A stretch of DNA of 64,000 nt. It comes from Clitoria ternatea (lineage: Eukaryota > Streptophyta > Magnoliopsida > Fabales > Fabaceae). The position numbers were made by a program, and so were the translations under genes. The stretch spans positions 12,075,001-12,139,000 of the forward strand of contig CM075671.1 of the NCBI GenBank assembly GCA_037962975.1. Direction: 5' to 3'. Shown here piece after piece: positions 35,114 through 47,245 of the stretch. How positions within the stretch are numbered: position 1 is the stretch's first letter; each line of letters opens with the position of its first letter. Below the pieces are notes generated by a model. The model made no database searches. It was not told the origin of the DNA and saw nothing but the letters and a program-made list of their open reading frames with translations.

Positions 35114-38101
35114 TGTAACATCCTATTTTTTTTACTCAAATAGAAAATAGATATTAATATCTCTTTAATGAGAAAATACTTACTATTAGTTAGTTGATTT
35201 TTTAACTAATTAATATTTTTATAAAATTTTGGTACTTATATTTAAATTATTTTTTTAAAAAATAAAATGATATAATAATAAAATAAAAATATGTATATTT
35301 AACAAAGATTTTAAAATGACTTAATTAGTATTCACTAATTAAGAAAATTATATTAAGAATTTTTATTATCTTTATTATTCATAATTTATATTTTATGTTC
35401 TTATATTTATGTTTTTACATATTTAAGATTTAACACTTATTAGAATTTTAAAATAAAAATTTGAAGGAATTAGAATATGGTTCTTTAGAACTTTTTGATC
35501 TATGCATTATTTATGATTTTTTGGAATTTTTGAATTTTTTAATAAATATTTGAGAAAATAACCAAAATGCCACTGCCGACATCATCGCTTACATCATCGG
35601 TTGGTAAATACTCACATCATGAATAGTTACCGGTGGGTAAATACTTACATCATGAATAGTGATCGGTGCGTAAATACTTACATCATGAATAGTGACCGGT
35701 GGGTAAATACTTACATCATGAATAGTAAAATAAATAATTAAGTAATCTTAAATAATAAATTTCTCTTCCTATAAATAGATGGCTCATTTACAACTTTTCC
35801 ACACCAAAATTAGAGAGAGAATCTAGAGAGATAATGCGTAAGAAATTAGTGGGGAGTAAATTCTTTTAGTTAAAAGAGATTCTGTCGGAGGTGTAAGAAC
35901 TCGGAGGCACAGAACAAATTCACTTTTGGTAGCAATTCCAGGTAAGGGGAAGTGGGATAAAAATATAATATGGAAAGACATAAGAATAATGGGAGGAGTC
36001 CCTTACTCCTTTTAAATTTAATAATATTATTATTTTAAAATAATAAATTTTAAATTAAGTATCTTGTGTAACTTACTCTAAATTACCTATGCAAGGACTT
36101 TGACTATTATGACCTATATGGACTTATATAGACCTATGCAAGGAAATGGACTATAAGGGCTTGGAATTAAGTTTATTAAATTAAATAACTATTAAATTTT
36201 AAATTATGATATTATGAATAATATTTATTTGATTTGATTATGATTGATAATATTGGTGATTGATGATGTTTGATTATGATTAATGATATTACAATACTTG
36301 ATTGTGATTGATGAGTGATTGATAATCTTGTGATGTGGAGTTTAAGCATATAGCAAACATGACGGAAAGCTGGAACTCAGTAAGAATATACTTATTCCTT
36401 ACTCTTTACAGGATTACTTTAAAAGAAATTATTTATGATAATTTCTCAATGTTTATTCAGAATTATTGTTAAGAAATTTTTCTTAATTTTCAATAAAACT
36501 ATATAATTTCTATAACTTACCTTTTTCTTTCAAAATAAATTATTTAATTAAATTTTAGAATAACTTTTGCTATAAAAATAAAGAAAAAGAAATTGTTTTA
36601 TGAAAATAATATATTCATATATGTAATATATATGAAAATATTTGATTCTCAAATGAAAATAAGATACTTCAATAATATTCCATTTTAAACTTTTGAAAAT
36701 AAGAGTTTTAATTTCAAAAGTGTTTTATTATATATTTTTCAAGCATTATAATTAAAGATGGAAAAAGATCGATAATTCAAACTTGTGTCTAAAGTAAATT
36801 AATTTCCTATCAATGCTCTAAAGAAGGTTTGGGATATATATTAAGACTTTGAAACTCAAATCACAATAATATTAATTTATGAATGATAAAGAAAACTGTA
36901 CTGAGATTCTTCTACGTGTGACAGAACTTATTTAAGAGTTTGGAAATGTGTAATTTATCGGGGTGGCTATGTTGTTATTTGTAGGCCCCGAAGATATAAT
37001 TTATACTTGAGTTTCTAAAAGTCTTAACCAACTCAATACGCGAGTAGTTTATGCATCATGAATCATTAAAGAGAAATGAGATATGATATTGCCTGGGGAC
37101 GGATTATAGAAACCGAGGATACATTAGAGGAGGCTTAATTGTGAGCCTTGGGATGAGAGGGTGTGAAAGGGTGCTTCAGGTGACCTGGGGTCGCTCCCTG
37201 GTGTTGGGTACTTTCACAATAAAAACCTTCTCAATCTGACTAGTCTCTAAGTGTTTCCATACCAGTTGAGCTGTTCATATGCCATGAAGGCATTTATGTT
37301 ATTATTATCCGGAATTATGAAATAGTGTAAACTCCTGGTTGGCCCAGTGCAGAATTAAAACTTTAAGGGCCCACATGCATAAAATGAGTAAGATAGTAAC
37401 ATAAGCATTTCATAACATTCATGTGATTGTGACATTCTATGTGGGTGGTTGTGAATGAAAATATAAGTGTTATGTATGTGGAAACCCTATATTCATAATT
37501 GATTGTGTATGAGACTATGACTAATATTATTATATTAGTTTATGAAAACCCATATGCTTATGTCTTATCTATAAGATATTATATTTTGTTTCTCACTCCT
37601 TCTTGTTTGAATTTCTATGTCCAAAATAAATGTTGTGATATATAGCTAGCAGTCCAGGATGAAAGAATGTAATTACAAGAGGGTAAAGTGGCCTTATCCT
37701 AAATCGGATGGGTGAAGAGATATGGCAAGAGTAGGATTCCAAAAACCTATGGTTCGAGGGCTAGGAAATGATTGATCACAGTCGTAGTAGAGGTATAATT
37801 TAATTTTAGTTCATCTTATTACAATATCAAGTTGGACAATTATAACAAGGTGAATGTTAAACTTTGATACTGTAATCTTTTATCACTTATGATTTCTATA
37901 AATTTATTTTGTCATTATGGACAAATATTGAGAGACAATAAATTTTTTTTACTTTTAATATTCAAAGGAAATCATATGTATATACGTCGTTGTATACGCG
38001 AGATAAGAAATGATATATGTATATATATATATATATATCTTTATAAAGTTTTTTAAAAGCAAATAAGAATATACATATCTCGTGTATATAAGGGGGTGTT
38101 A
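35114..38101 (+). mobile_element. Element E: large solo LTR (Tekay/Del-like), leader intron absent
   Basis: A 2,988-bp unit TGTAACATCC...GGTGTTACA with the exact target duplication ATCCA at 35109-35113 and 38102-38106, splitting the integrase of A. TATA box at 35770-35777 gives plus orientation. The TGTAACA/TGTTACA ends and ~3-kb length resemble chromovirus (Tekay/Del) LTRs; this is a family inference, as no coding region is present. It is homologous to F throughout, but at 35897/35898 it lacks the 590-bp GT-AG segment of F. A CCAG-GTAAGG donor-like site follows at about 35940. Confidence 0.85.
35770..35777 (+). promoter_or_regulatory. TATA box of LTR E
   Basis: TATAAATA; the matching box in F is 40445-40452 and in the truncated LTR next to RRP4 55716-55723 (minus strand). 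Confidence 0.65.
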
Positions 38102-38106
38102 CAATC

Positions 38107-38660
38107 CATAAACCAATGGTCAGGCTGACGCAGCAAACAAAGTCATCCTTCAGCAACTCAAGAGACGGCTCGGACAAGCCAAGGGCCGATGGATAGAAGA
38201 ATTGCACAGAATTCTTTGGGACTATCAAACCACCCCACACTCATCGACCTATGAGACCCCGTTCCGACTCATATACGGAGCTGATGCCATGATACCCGTT
38301 GAGTTAGGGGAACCCACCTTTCGATCTCTTGCTTATGATAAAGATGTAAACGACGAAGGAAGGCAAGAAGACCTAGAGTGAGATGTGGCATACGTCAAGA
38401 TACAGGCGGCTAAGCACAAATCCGCTCAGAAGTAGAACTCTTTTCTCCAACCCTGACCCATTCGAAAAGGCGGCCTTGTTCTGCACACCGCGGACAATAA
38501 CAGAATAGCACAAGAAGAAGGCAAGCTTACGCCCTCTTGGGAAGGTTCATACCGAGTCAAAGAAGCATTGGGGAAAGGCGCATACCGAATAGAACAGTTG
38601 TCAGGAAGAGAAGTACCTAGAACTTGGAATGCAACCCATCTAAATATGTATTTTAGCTAA
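38107..38660 (+). pseudogene. Integrase of element A, C-terminal part
   Basis: Resumes the integrase after E: ADAANKVILQQLKRRLGQAK, then ELHRILWDYQTTPHSSTYET (38196-38255), ADAMIPVELGEPTF (38281-38322), and the C-terminal domain with LTPSWEGSYRVKEALGKGAY (38528-38587) ending at a TAG near 38655. The position usually held by the third catalytic Glu reads Asp in this copy (QADAAN). One TGA-type and one TAG stop are internal (38379 and 38433 regions). Confidence 0.85.
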
Positions 38661-38783
38661 TCATTGTACACCCGAGCACTCTTTTTCCTACCTGAGGGGT
38701 TTTTCCCACTGGGTTTTTCCCTCAGGAGGTTTTAACGAGGCCCCTTCCCCCATCTTTTTAATAAAATTTACTGGCATTATTCA
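38661..38783 (+). other. Conserved post-integrase segment of element A
   Basis: Contains CCTGAGGGGTTTTTCCCACT and TTTTAACGAGGCCCC, typical of the sequence after integrase in Tat elements. No coding potential. Confidence 0.65.
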
Positions 38784-39620
38784 TAAAAAATTTCTTGAAC
38801 TCATTCAAGTGTTACGAAAAGCCCGAGCGTAGAATCGATCCCTCAACATACGATTTGAAGGTTTGAATTCATTCAAGTGTTACGAAAAACCCGAGCGCGG
38901 AATCGATCCCTCGGCATACGATTTGAAGGCTTGAATTCATTCAAGTATTACGAAAAGCCCGAGCGTGAGATTGATCCCTCGACATACGATTTAAAGGCTT
39001 GAACTCATTCAAGTGTTATGAGAAGCCCGAGCACGAAATTGATCCCTCGACATACGATTTGAAGGCTTGAACTCATTCAAGTGTTACGAAAAGCCTGAGC
39101 GCGAAATCAATCCCTCGGTATACGATTTGAAGGCTTGAATTCATTCAAGTGTTACGAAAAACCCGAGCGCGGAATCGATCCCTCGGCATACGATTTGAAG
39201 GCTTGAATTCATTCAAGTATTACGAAAAGCCCGAGCGTGAGATTGATCCCTCGGCATACGATTTAAAGGCTTGAACTCATTCAAGTGTTACGAGAAGCCC
39301 GAGCACGAAATTGATCCCTCGACATACGATTTGAAGGCTTGAACTCATTCAAGTGTTACGAAAAGCCTGAGCACGAAATCAATCCCTCGGTATACGATTT
39401 GAAGGCTTGAATTCATTCAAGTGTTACGAAAAACCCGAGCTCGGAAGCGATCCCTCAGCATACGATTTGAAGGCTTGAACTCATTCAAGTACTACGAAAA
39501 GCCCGAGCACGGAATCGATCCCTCGACATACGATTTAAAGGCTTGAATTCATTCAAGTGTTACGAAAATCCCGAGCGTGGATTCGATCCCTCGGTACACG
39601 TTTTGCAGGCTTAAATTCAT
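38784..39620 (+). repeat. 68-bp tandem array in element A
   Basis: About 12 units. CATTCAAG starts at 38802, 38870 and 38938 and continues every 68 bp, each unit reading through GTTACGAAAAGCCCGAGC and CGATCCCTCGGCATACGATT. A single more diverged unit of the same kind is visible at about 48300-48400, in the second copy of the adjacent region. Confidence 0.9.
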
Positions 39621-39840
39621 CCAAACATCGTATAAGTCAATGAAAAATTTAACTGTCGATCGAAAATCTTTACAACGTAGTTGGTTCCTACCTGAAACAA
39701 CAAAATGACAACAAAAGAAAGCAATAACCAGAGATCCAAGACAACAAGTAGAACTTCATTTGTATCATTAAGTACTCATACAGGTACATTTATAAGACAG
39801 GAAAGAAAATAAGACACCACACAAAAATCGCCTAGGAAGG
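39621..39840 (+). other. Spacer after the 68-bp array
   Basis: No coding frame. Similar in layout to 48420-48555, the corresponding part of the duplicated region. Confidence 0.5.
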
Positions 39841-40122
39841 CCCGACAGTCGGAACTTTAGAGGCCAACTCAGGCACACCTTGCTTCTTGCCCCCGTCCGT
39901 ATCTATCTGCTCGCTCTCCGAGTCAAGTAGAGGGACAATTTGGCCATTCACAACTACCTTAAAGGGATCGAGACCTTCGAAATTTAGCACAGTAGTGGGA
40001 TTCAAAATAGCGATCTCCTCCTGGCAAAGTTAAAATGCGTTGAAATACTTCACAGCGGTATCCTGCTCTGCTGCTATGAGATTCTCCTTCGCCTCCTTTT
40101 CCAGAGCCTCCAAATTCAACCG
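39841..40122 (-). pseudogene. Antisense ORF of element A, second copy, C-terminal end
   Basis: On the minus strand this encodes LNFEGLDPFKVVVNG followed by an acidic tail. The other copy at 48560-48859 has LNLEGVDPFHVIMDG at the same position. The frame is separated from its upstream half (47246-48180) by LTR F at target site AACCG (40118-40122). Confidence 0.7.
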
Positions 40123-40573
40123 TGTAACATCCTTAATTTCATTATTTCTTATTTAAAATAAAATTTCAAAGGAATTTGATTATAGTTCTTTAGAACTTTT
40201 TGATTGTTATACAATTTTTAATTTTTTTGGAATTTTTATATTTTTCTTTTTTTGAGAATGACAAAATACCCTTAACCTTTTATCTAATAACCAAAATGTC
40301 ACTGCCGACATCATTGCTTACTTATTGCTTGCATCATCGATTAGGTAATTACTTACATCATGAATAGCCATCAATAGTTAAATACTTACATCATAAATAG
40401 TAAAATAAATAATAAAGTAATCTTAAATAGTAAAATTTTCTTCCTATAAATAGATGGATCATTTACAACATTTATACACCAAAAATTAGAGAGAGAATCT
40501 AGAGAGATAGTGCTTAAGAAATTAGTGGGAAGTAAATTCTTTTGGTAAAAAGAGATTCTACCGGAGGTGTAAG

Positions 40574-41163
40574 GTAATAATATCTTTCTTCTATATTCTT
40601 TTTATGATTATTTAGTTTATTCTTTTTAGCACTGTTAAACTAATAATATACTATTACTATTATGAATAAGTTACGATGGTAAAAATAAATTACCACTATG
40701 TGTTATTTTTACGATTTATTGTTACTATTCACTATTTAATATTACTATTCATAATTTATCATTTACTGTTATTATTCAAAATTCATTATTTACTATTATT
40801 ATTGAAAATTTATTAGTTATTGTTACTATTCAAAATTTACTATTTACTATTATTATTCAAAATTTATTATTTACTGTTACTATTCAAAATTTACTATTTA
40901 CTATTACTATTCAAAATTTACTATTTACCATTACTATTTATGATTTACTATTTACCATTACTATTCATGATTTACTATTTACCGTCATTATTCACGATTT
41001 ATTATTTACCATTACTATTCAAAAAAAATACTATTTACCATTACTATTGATGATTTACCATTTACTGTTACTATTTATTATTACTATGCATAATTACTAT
41101 TTATCATTTCTGATAGCAATCTTATGCCTATACTGAAATAAATTAGTATTAATATTTTGTTAG
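40574..41163 (+). other. GT-AG leader intron inside LTR F
   Basis: Begins GTAATAATATC after GTGTAAG and ends ATTTTGTTAG before AACTCAGAGG. In LTR E the two flanks join exactly as GTGTAAG-AACTCGGAGG. Most of it is a tandem block of ACTATTTACTATTATTATTC type (about 40690-41060). The homologous segment in the LTR next to RRP4 is 55166-55584 on the minus strand. Confidence 0.75.
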
Positions 41164-42929
41164 AACTCAGAGGCGCAGAGCGAATTCACTTTTGGTAGCA
41201 ATTCAAGGTAAGGGGGTGAGATAAGAATATAATATAAAAATACATAAGAATAATGGGAGGAGTCCCCTACTCCTTTTAAACTTAACAATATTATTATTTT
41301 AAAACAATAACTTTTAACTTAAAATTTATAATAATTGTTATTAATAAATTAAGTATCTCGTGTAACTTACTCTGAAATATCTATTCAAGAATCTAAACTA
41401 TTATGACCTATGCGGACTGGACTGAACCTATACAAGGACTTGAATTATTATGACCTATACAGATTGGACTAAACCTATGCAAGGACTTGGACTATTATGA
41501 CCTATATGGACTGAACTAGACCTATGCAAGAACTGGACTATCTTGGACTTACATAGACCTGTACGAGGAATGAACTATAGGACTTAAAATAAAATTTATT
41601 AATTTAAATAACCATTAAACTTTGAATTATGATATTTATAACCGATGTTTAATTATTTGATTTGATTATGATTACTAATATTTATTTATGATTGATGATG
41701 TTTGATTGTGATTGACAATATTTGATTATGATTGATGATCTTGTAATGTGGAGTTTGAACATATAGCAAGCATGACGGAAAGCTAAAACTCAGTAAGAAT
41801 TTACTTATTTCATACTTCTTTATTTACTTATCCATCTTTATTCAAATTACTTTTAAGAAATTTCTTAGTTTTTAATGAAACTACATAAGTTTTTAGAAAT
41901 CTCTTTTTATCTTTTAAAATATATATATATCTTTACTAAAATTAAGATTTTTAGTTAGTGTATCAGAAAGAAAAAGAGAAATTATTTTATAAAAATAAAT
42001 TTTTTACTAATATTTTAACATATATATATATATATTTAAAATGTATATCAAGTACTAAGGTTTTAAAGATTGATAATTCTGAATTAGAGTTTTTAGTAAT
42101 TGATTTTGAATTGACCTATAGACTTTCTAAAGAAGGTTGTGAAATATATTTAAGGCTTTGAAACTTAAATTATAATAAGATTTGATTTGTGATTTGAAAA
42201 GGAACTGTACTAAAATTCTATATGTGTGATAGAACTTATTTGAGAATTTGAAAAAGTATAGTTTACTAGGGTGGCTATGTCGCGATTCGTAGGCTCCGAT
42301 AATATAATTGAGTTTCTAAAAGCCTTAACCAACTAAATATTTGAGTAGTTCATGCATCATGAATCATCAAAGAGAAACAAAATGATATTGTCTGGGGACG
42401 GATTATAGAAACCGAGGATGTAACGACCTTACTAATTATTGGACACTAATCATGCAATTAAAGTTAATTAAACTTAAAATACTATACTAAAATTTTTTAT
42501 TTTTTTAAATCATTTATATCTATCCTAGAATGTCCCTACATGACTCTACGGGTCCCCAATAATGCATCTTAGGCTTTGGGGCTCCAAATTGCCCAAGGAA
42601 AATTTTTCAGCACACCGACTCCCTGCGCACTGCTCGGTAAATTGAGTCAAATCGGAGTTAAATAACTCCAATAGGGATAAATCTAGTTTGTGCACATCTA
42701 TAACTCAAATACCTACAATTGTTATGAAGGAGTCGAGGGTTAATTATGCCCCTAAGACTGCCTAATCCATGAATTCATAAAATCAGCCCTGCTGAAATTT
42801 TTAGCCTGAACACCCTTTAGTATTTTGGGCATAACTCGGGCTACCTAACTCCGATTAATGCAAATTGGGTATCAAAATGACGGCGACAAAATTATCTATA
42901 ACTTTTATGAAGAGGCAAAAAGCTAAATA

Positions 42930-43145
42930 AGCTCTCTTGAGCGAGAACTTGGTCGCTTAAGCGAGATCTCGCTCAAGCTCTCGCTTGAGCGAAAATTGAA
43001 CAGCATCAGACCTTCATCATTGGCTTGAGCGAAAATACATTGGCTTGAGCGAAATTACTTTCGCTTGAGCGAGACTTGTCCAGAATGCATGCCCCAAACC
43101 ATATAAAGACCCGCTCAAGCGAAATTTGGCTCGCTTGAGCGAATA
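42930..43145. repeat. Cluster of TCGCTTGAGCGA-type palindromes
   Basis: Nine occurrences, full or partial, of the palindrome TCGCTTGAGCGA (also as TCGCTCAAGCGA, TCGCTTAAGCGA) within about 215 bp at near 42932, 42952, 42969, 42979, 43022, 43042, 43061, 43112 and 43131. The sequence between them is not repeated. Confidence 0.85.
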
Positions 43146-44519
43146 TGACAGCTTAAAACCTACAAATTAACTTCCTCATTACCTATTTTGCCCGTTTCAA
43201 CTCTGATTGCCACCAAACTTCATGGGCACTATATTTTCCCCATTCGGGAGCTGTTGACACTATCCGTTTGCCAAAATTCCAACATATTCCAAAGATATAT
43301 GGAAAAATGCATTAAAACCAAAAGTAACCAAAACCTATGCACCAAACCTTTCCAATGGGATCTAAACCACACAAGGCCTACACCTACCAGTTTTGAATGA
43401 TATCGAAAATCTGTTACTTCCTTTCGGGAGTCCCAAAACCCATCGGGTCTCAATTTCACTTGTTTATTTCCTAATGTCACATAAGTGTTTATTCAACTAT
43501 ATGCATCATCAATTCATCCAATCGTCATGACACTAAATAATTCAAACACAATTTGCATCACTCATGATTCACAAATATATACAAAACCTGCCCATAGCAA
43601 GTTATCATCCATACATAATATTGGCTCCATGCCAATATACATCAAATTCATGAAAATCAACATTGCTCACAACTTATCACAATCATTCATATTATAAAGT
43701 AAATCCAACACACGCAAGAAACATGTAAGCATAACATACATAAAACACAATACACATTGTACACATCATTTCATTCATAATTTCCTCTGCTCCTTGGCAT
43801 CAATCCTTCGCTTGGCGCACCTTCGGGACTTCGACCTCTTCCCTGTCACTGGTTACTAAATTAAAAGAAAACCACAGCAAGGGTGAGTGTTTGGTATCAT
43901 AATTAATCTAGAACGGTAATTAAATAACAAGATACATGTTTACTAACTCTACATTATACAATTAATCTCGCCTTTTATCATCAACCTATACTTACCAATT
44001 ATAAACTTCATTCAAATTCATTATCCTCAAAATGAAAATCACAACCAACAAATATAATAGAGCACATGCACATCATCACACAATGCCAATAATTTCATCA
44101 ATTATCACCACTGACTCTCACATAAAATCGACGCCTAGTATCCGGGTACTAAAGGATCGGCCTTCAGCTGGGGGTCCTACTTGACACCCTGTGAACCCTG
44201 CTTAGTCCACCGAGTCCTACTTGACTCTCCACCTCAACCACTGGGTCCTACTTGACCACTGGGTAGCTTAACTGGGCACAAAAACCACGGGAGCCAGAAA
44301 ACGAGGGGCTATACATACTGTCGGCCGTCCCACACCACATAATCATACATATACATCACATTCCTGATACATATATCATGTGGCCATTAACAGTAAATCA
44401 TATTCATCAAATGGGCGACCTACTTGTCAAGCCCACCATCTCAACGCCACTATACACATCAATTTATCACAATGTAAAACACTTTAATCTCCTAATCACC
44501 ATAAACTAATTACACCTCA

Positions 44520-45587
44520 TGTAACGCCCCAGCCGCTTTTCAGGAATGAACGGCTCTCCCTACAAACCAACACGAGGACCTTTCCAGTGTGCTTTTGTCC
44601 TCACTCACATATTTCCTGAGAACTTCCCAGGAGGTCACCCATCCCAGAATTACTCCAAGTTAAGCACGCTTAACTTTGGAGTTCTTAAGTGATAGGCTAC
44701 TAAAAAGGCTAACGCATTTGTTGGTATAGGTAGTACGAATTGATTTCTTTAAGCTATCCTCGACTGTATAGTCCCATACCTGTACAGTCTTTGGATCCCT
44801 CTCATTCTGGTATGTATTCGGTTCATTCATGTGTCCCTCCCACTGGAAGCCTGCCAGGAGCCGCTCCTTGTCCGTTCCTATGCACCGGCGATCACTCCCC
44901 GCCCTCAACAGTGCCCGGGATGCCACATTCCCCGCTGGAAACCTGCCAGGAGCCGCTCCTTGTCCGTACCCATGCACCGGCGATCACTCCCCGCCCTCAA
45001 CAGTGCCAGGATGTCACATGCCCACCAGCTTCCGCCTGGTTCATCCCCGAACCATACCGTACTAGGAGAGGCTAGGCTCTGATACCATTGTAACGCCCCA
45101 GCCGCTTTTCAGGAATGAACGACTCTCTCCACAGACCAACACGAGGACCTTTCTAGTGTGCTTTTGTCCTCACTCACACATTTCCTGAGAACTTCCCAAG
45201 AGGTCACCCATCCCAAAATTACTCCAAGTTAAGCACGCTTAACTTTGAAGTTCTTAAGTGATAGGCTACCGAAAAGGCTAATGCATTTGTTGGTATAGGT
45301 AGTACGAATTCATTTCTTTAAGCTATCCTCAACTGTATAGTCCCATACCTATACAGTCTTTGGATCCCTCTCATTCTGGTATGTATTCTGTTCGTTCATG
45401 TGTCCCTCCCACTTGAAGTTTGCCAGGAGCCGCTTCTTGTCCGTGCCTATGCATCGACGATCACGCCCCGCTCTCAACAGTGCCCGGGATGCCACATTCC
45501 CCACTGGAAGCCTGCCAGGAGCCGCTCCTTGTCTGTGCCCATGCACCGACAATCACTCCTCGCCCTCAACAGCGCCAGGATGTCACA
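44520..45587 (-). mobile_element. Complete Cassandra TRIM element with 5S rRNA-derived LTRs
   Basis: Two 499-bp LTRs (44520-45018 and 45089-45587, ends TGTAACGCC...GATGTCACA) around a 70-bp interior. The target duplication is CCTCA at 44515-44519 and 45588-45592. On the minus strand the interior begins ATGGTATCAGAGCC, the classical initiator-tRNA-Met primer site (45075-45088). Each LTR carries 5S rRNA-like sequence. This matches Cassandra, a non-autonomous terminal-repeat element of plants whose LTR contains a 5S RNA gene body. No protein is encoded; the ORFs in it are by-products. Confidence 0.93.
44623..44676 (-). promoter_or_regulatory. 5S-type pol III internal promoter in the 3' Cassandra LTR
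   Basis: Minus strand: AAGTTAAGCGTGCTT (box A, 44662-44676) and GGATGGGTGACCTCCTGGGAAG-like box C (44623-44644), both as in plant 5S rRNA. The other LTR has the same at 45192-45245, with one change in box C (CTTGGG for CCTGGG). Confidence 0.8.
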
Positions 45588-47245
45588 CCTCACATTCACA
45601 TATACACACACATATAATTATCATCCAATAACTATTCTCATTATTTTAATGTTTGATTAAATAATTCAATTACGTCTACGTACCTATTCTAATTACATAC
45701 GACCCGAACACCCCCTTACCTCGATTCCAAGCTTCGACGATTTGTTCTTGATGCCGGTTGTGCTCTCTAAGTGTTGGGTTCAAGATTCTACTTCCAAATC
45801 CAACATTCGCTTCGCCACTCGACCTTTCGACGTTCGTTTCGCTACCTACGGAGGTTGAACGCAAAACCCATTAACATTATACTACTCTAATTGTTCTAAA
45901 TACCGTTTTCAAACTCCCATTCACTGGAGGAATGGAAAACAGAAGCTTCTCCCACCATGCATGCCCATCGGCTAAAGAGAGAAAGTGAAGAGGGAAGAGA
46001 TAACTCAACTCTAATGGGTCCATTGTACTCACCTTGAAGTCACGATCTCAAAAACGTGGTTAATTTGAAGTTTCAACGCAAAATGGTCCTTCCCTTGAGG
46101 CATGCAACTTTCGGCAGCGTGAGGGAGAAGAAGAAGAAGATGACATGAATGAGGAAGAAGAAGAAAGCTTTGTTATTTTAAGACCAAGGGCAAAACTGTC
46201 TTTTCCCCATTTTTTTTATAATTTCTTTGAAAGTTTTAATTAAACTTTTACCTTTTACCTCCATTGGTAACTTCTAAATTTACCTCCTTCCAATTACTCT
46301 TCATTTAACCTTTTGTAATTAGTCAATCAAATAAATTTATTTATTTCCATAATATTTAATTATTTATAATTGCATTTATATTAATAATAATCCCTAAAAA
46401 TATCAATTAAATCTCTAAAACAATTATTAATATTTTCCGCCAATCAAAATTTTACTAGAATATTAGGGATGTTACAGAGGATACATTAGAGGAGGCTTAA
46501 TTGCGAGCCTTGGGATGAAAGGGTGTGAAAGGGTGCTTCAGGGGACCTGAGGTAGCTCCCTAGTGTCGGGTACTTTCATAATAAAAAACCTTCTTAATCT
46601 GACTAGTCTCTAAGTGTTTCCATGCCAGTTGAGCTGTTCATGTTATTATTATCTAGAATTATGGAACAGTGTAAACTCTTGGTTAGCCTAGTGCAAATTA
46701 AAATTTAAGGGCCCGCATATATAGGTAAGTTATGATGAAGATATTGCATAACATTCATACATTTATAATTGATTATGTATGTGATTGTGATTGATATTAT
46801 TATACTAGTTTGTGAAAACCCTTTATTGCTTATGTCCCATTTGGGAATATTATATTCTGTTTCTCACTCCTTTCTCCGTGTTTTTGTTTCATATGTTTTA
46901 AATTGATGGTTCGTACAGAGGGAAGGATCGAAGAATCTCGACAGTATATATAGCACGTTCTAGAAAGGGAGCTCGGTATAAATATCGTGGTCTAATGAAT
47001 AAATAATATCATTAAGTAACTGCTCTTGGGCCATGGGGTTTCCTCTCTTTCTAATAATGTTTAATATTTATTTTCTTTGGAAGAATGTAAAACTACTTTA
47101 TAAATTTTAATGATATTCGTGAGGTATTTCAAAAATATTGTATGTAATTTTACTCTGATAGTTGCTTTTAACAATTATATTTTTAGAAAAAAAATTATGA
47201 ATTTTTTAGAAATTATTGAGATGTAACTGAAGGTGTTACAAACCG

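Larger units (their letters stand above)
42419..46476 (-). mobile_element. Element G: large solo LTR inside F
   Basis: On the plus strand TGTAACGACC...GGATGTTACA, with target duplication GAGGA at 42414-42418 and 46477-46481. On the minus strand it begins TGTAACATCCC, and the leader-like CTTCAAG-GTGAGT near 46035 suggests minus orientation. Without Cassandra it is about 2,985 bp, so it is a chromovirus-size LTR related to the sequence at 58789-60967. It has no coding region. Confidence 0.83.
40123..47240 (+). mobile_element. Element F: large solo LTR (Tekay/Del-like) with leader intron and nested G
   Basis: TGTAACATCC...GGTGTTACA with target duplication AACCG at 40118-40122 and 47241-47245. 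Without G it is about 3,055 bp and aligns with E along its length. It has a TATA box (40445-40452), a leader exon ending GGTGTAAG at 40573, a 590-bp intron-like segment, and a second leader exon (41164 to about 41208) followed by GTAAGG. It lies inside the antisense ORF of element A. Confidence 0.87.

Noticed and set aside
35114..38101. Element E as a DNA transposon with TGTAACA/TGTTACA inverted ends
   Set aside because: The 5-bp duplication, TG...CA ends, TATA box and homology to a spliced leader fit an LTR better; there is no transposase or longer inverted repeat.
43188..43697. 70-83-residue frames inside LTR G
   Set aside because: Short, overlapping on both strands and within a solo LTR; no family resemblance.
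44623..45245. Genuine 5S rRNA genes
   Set aside because: Only the internal promoter half is conserved and it sits in LTRs with target duplication, primer site and LTR ends of Cassandra.
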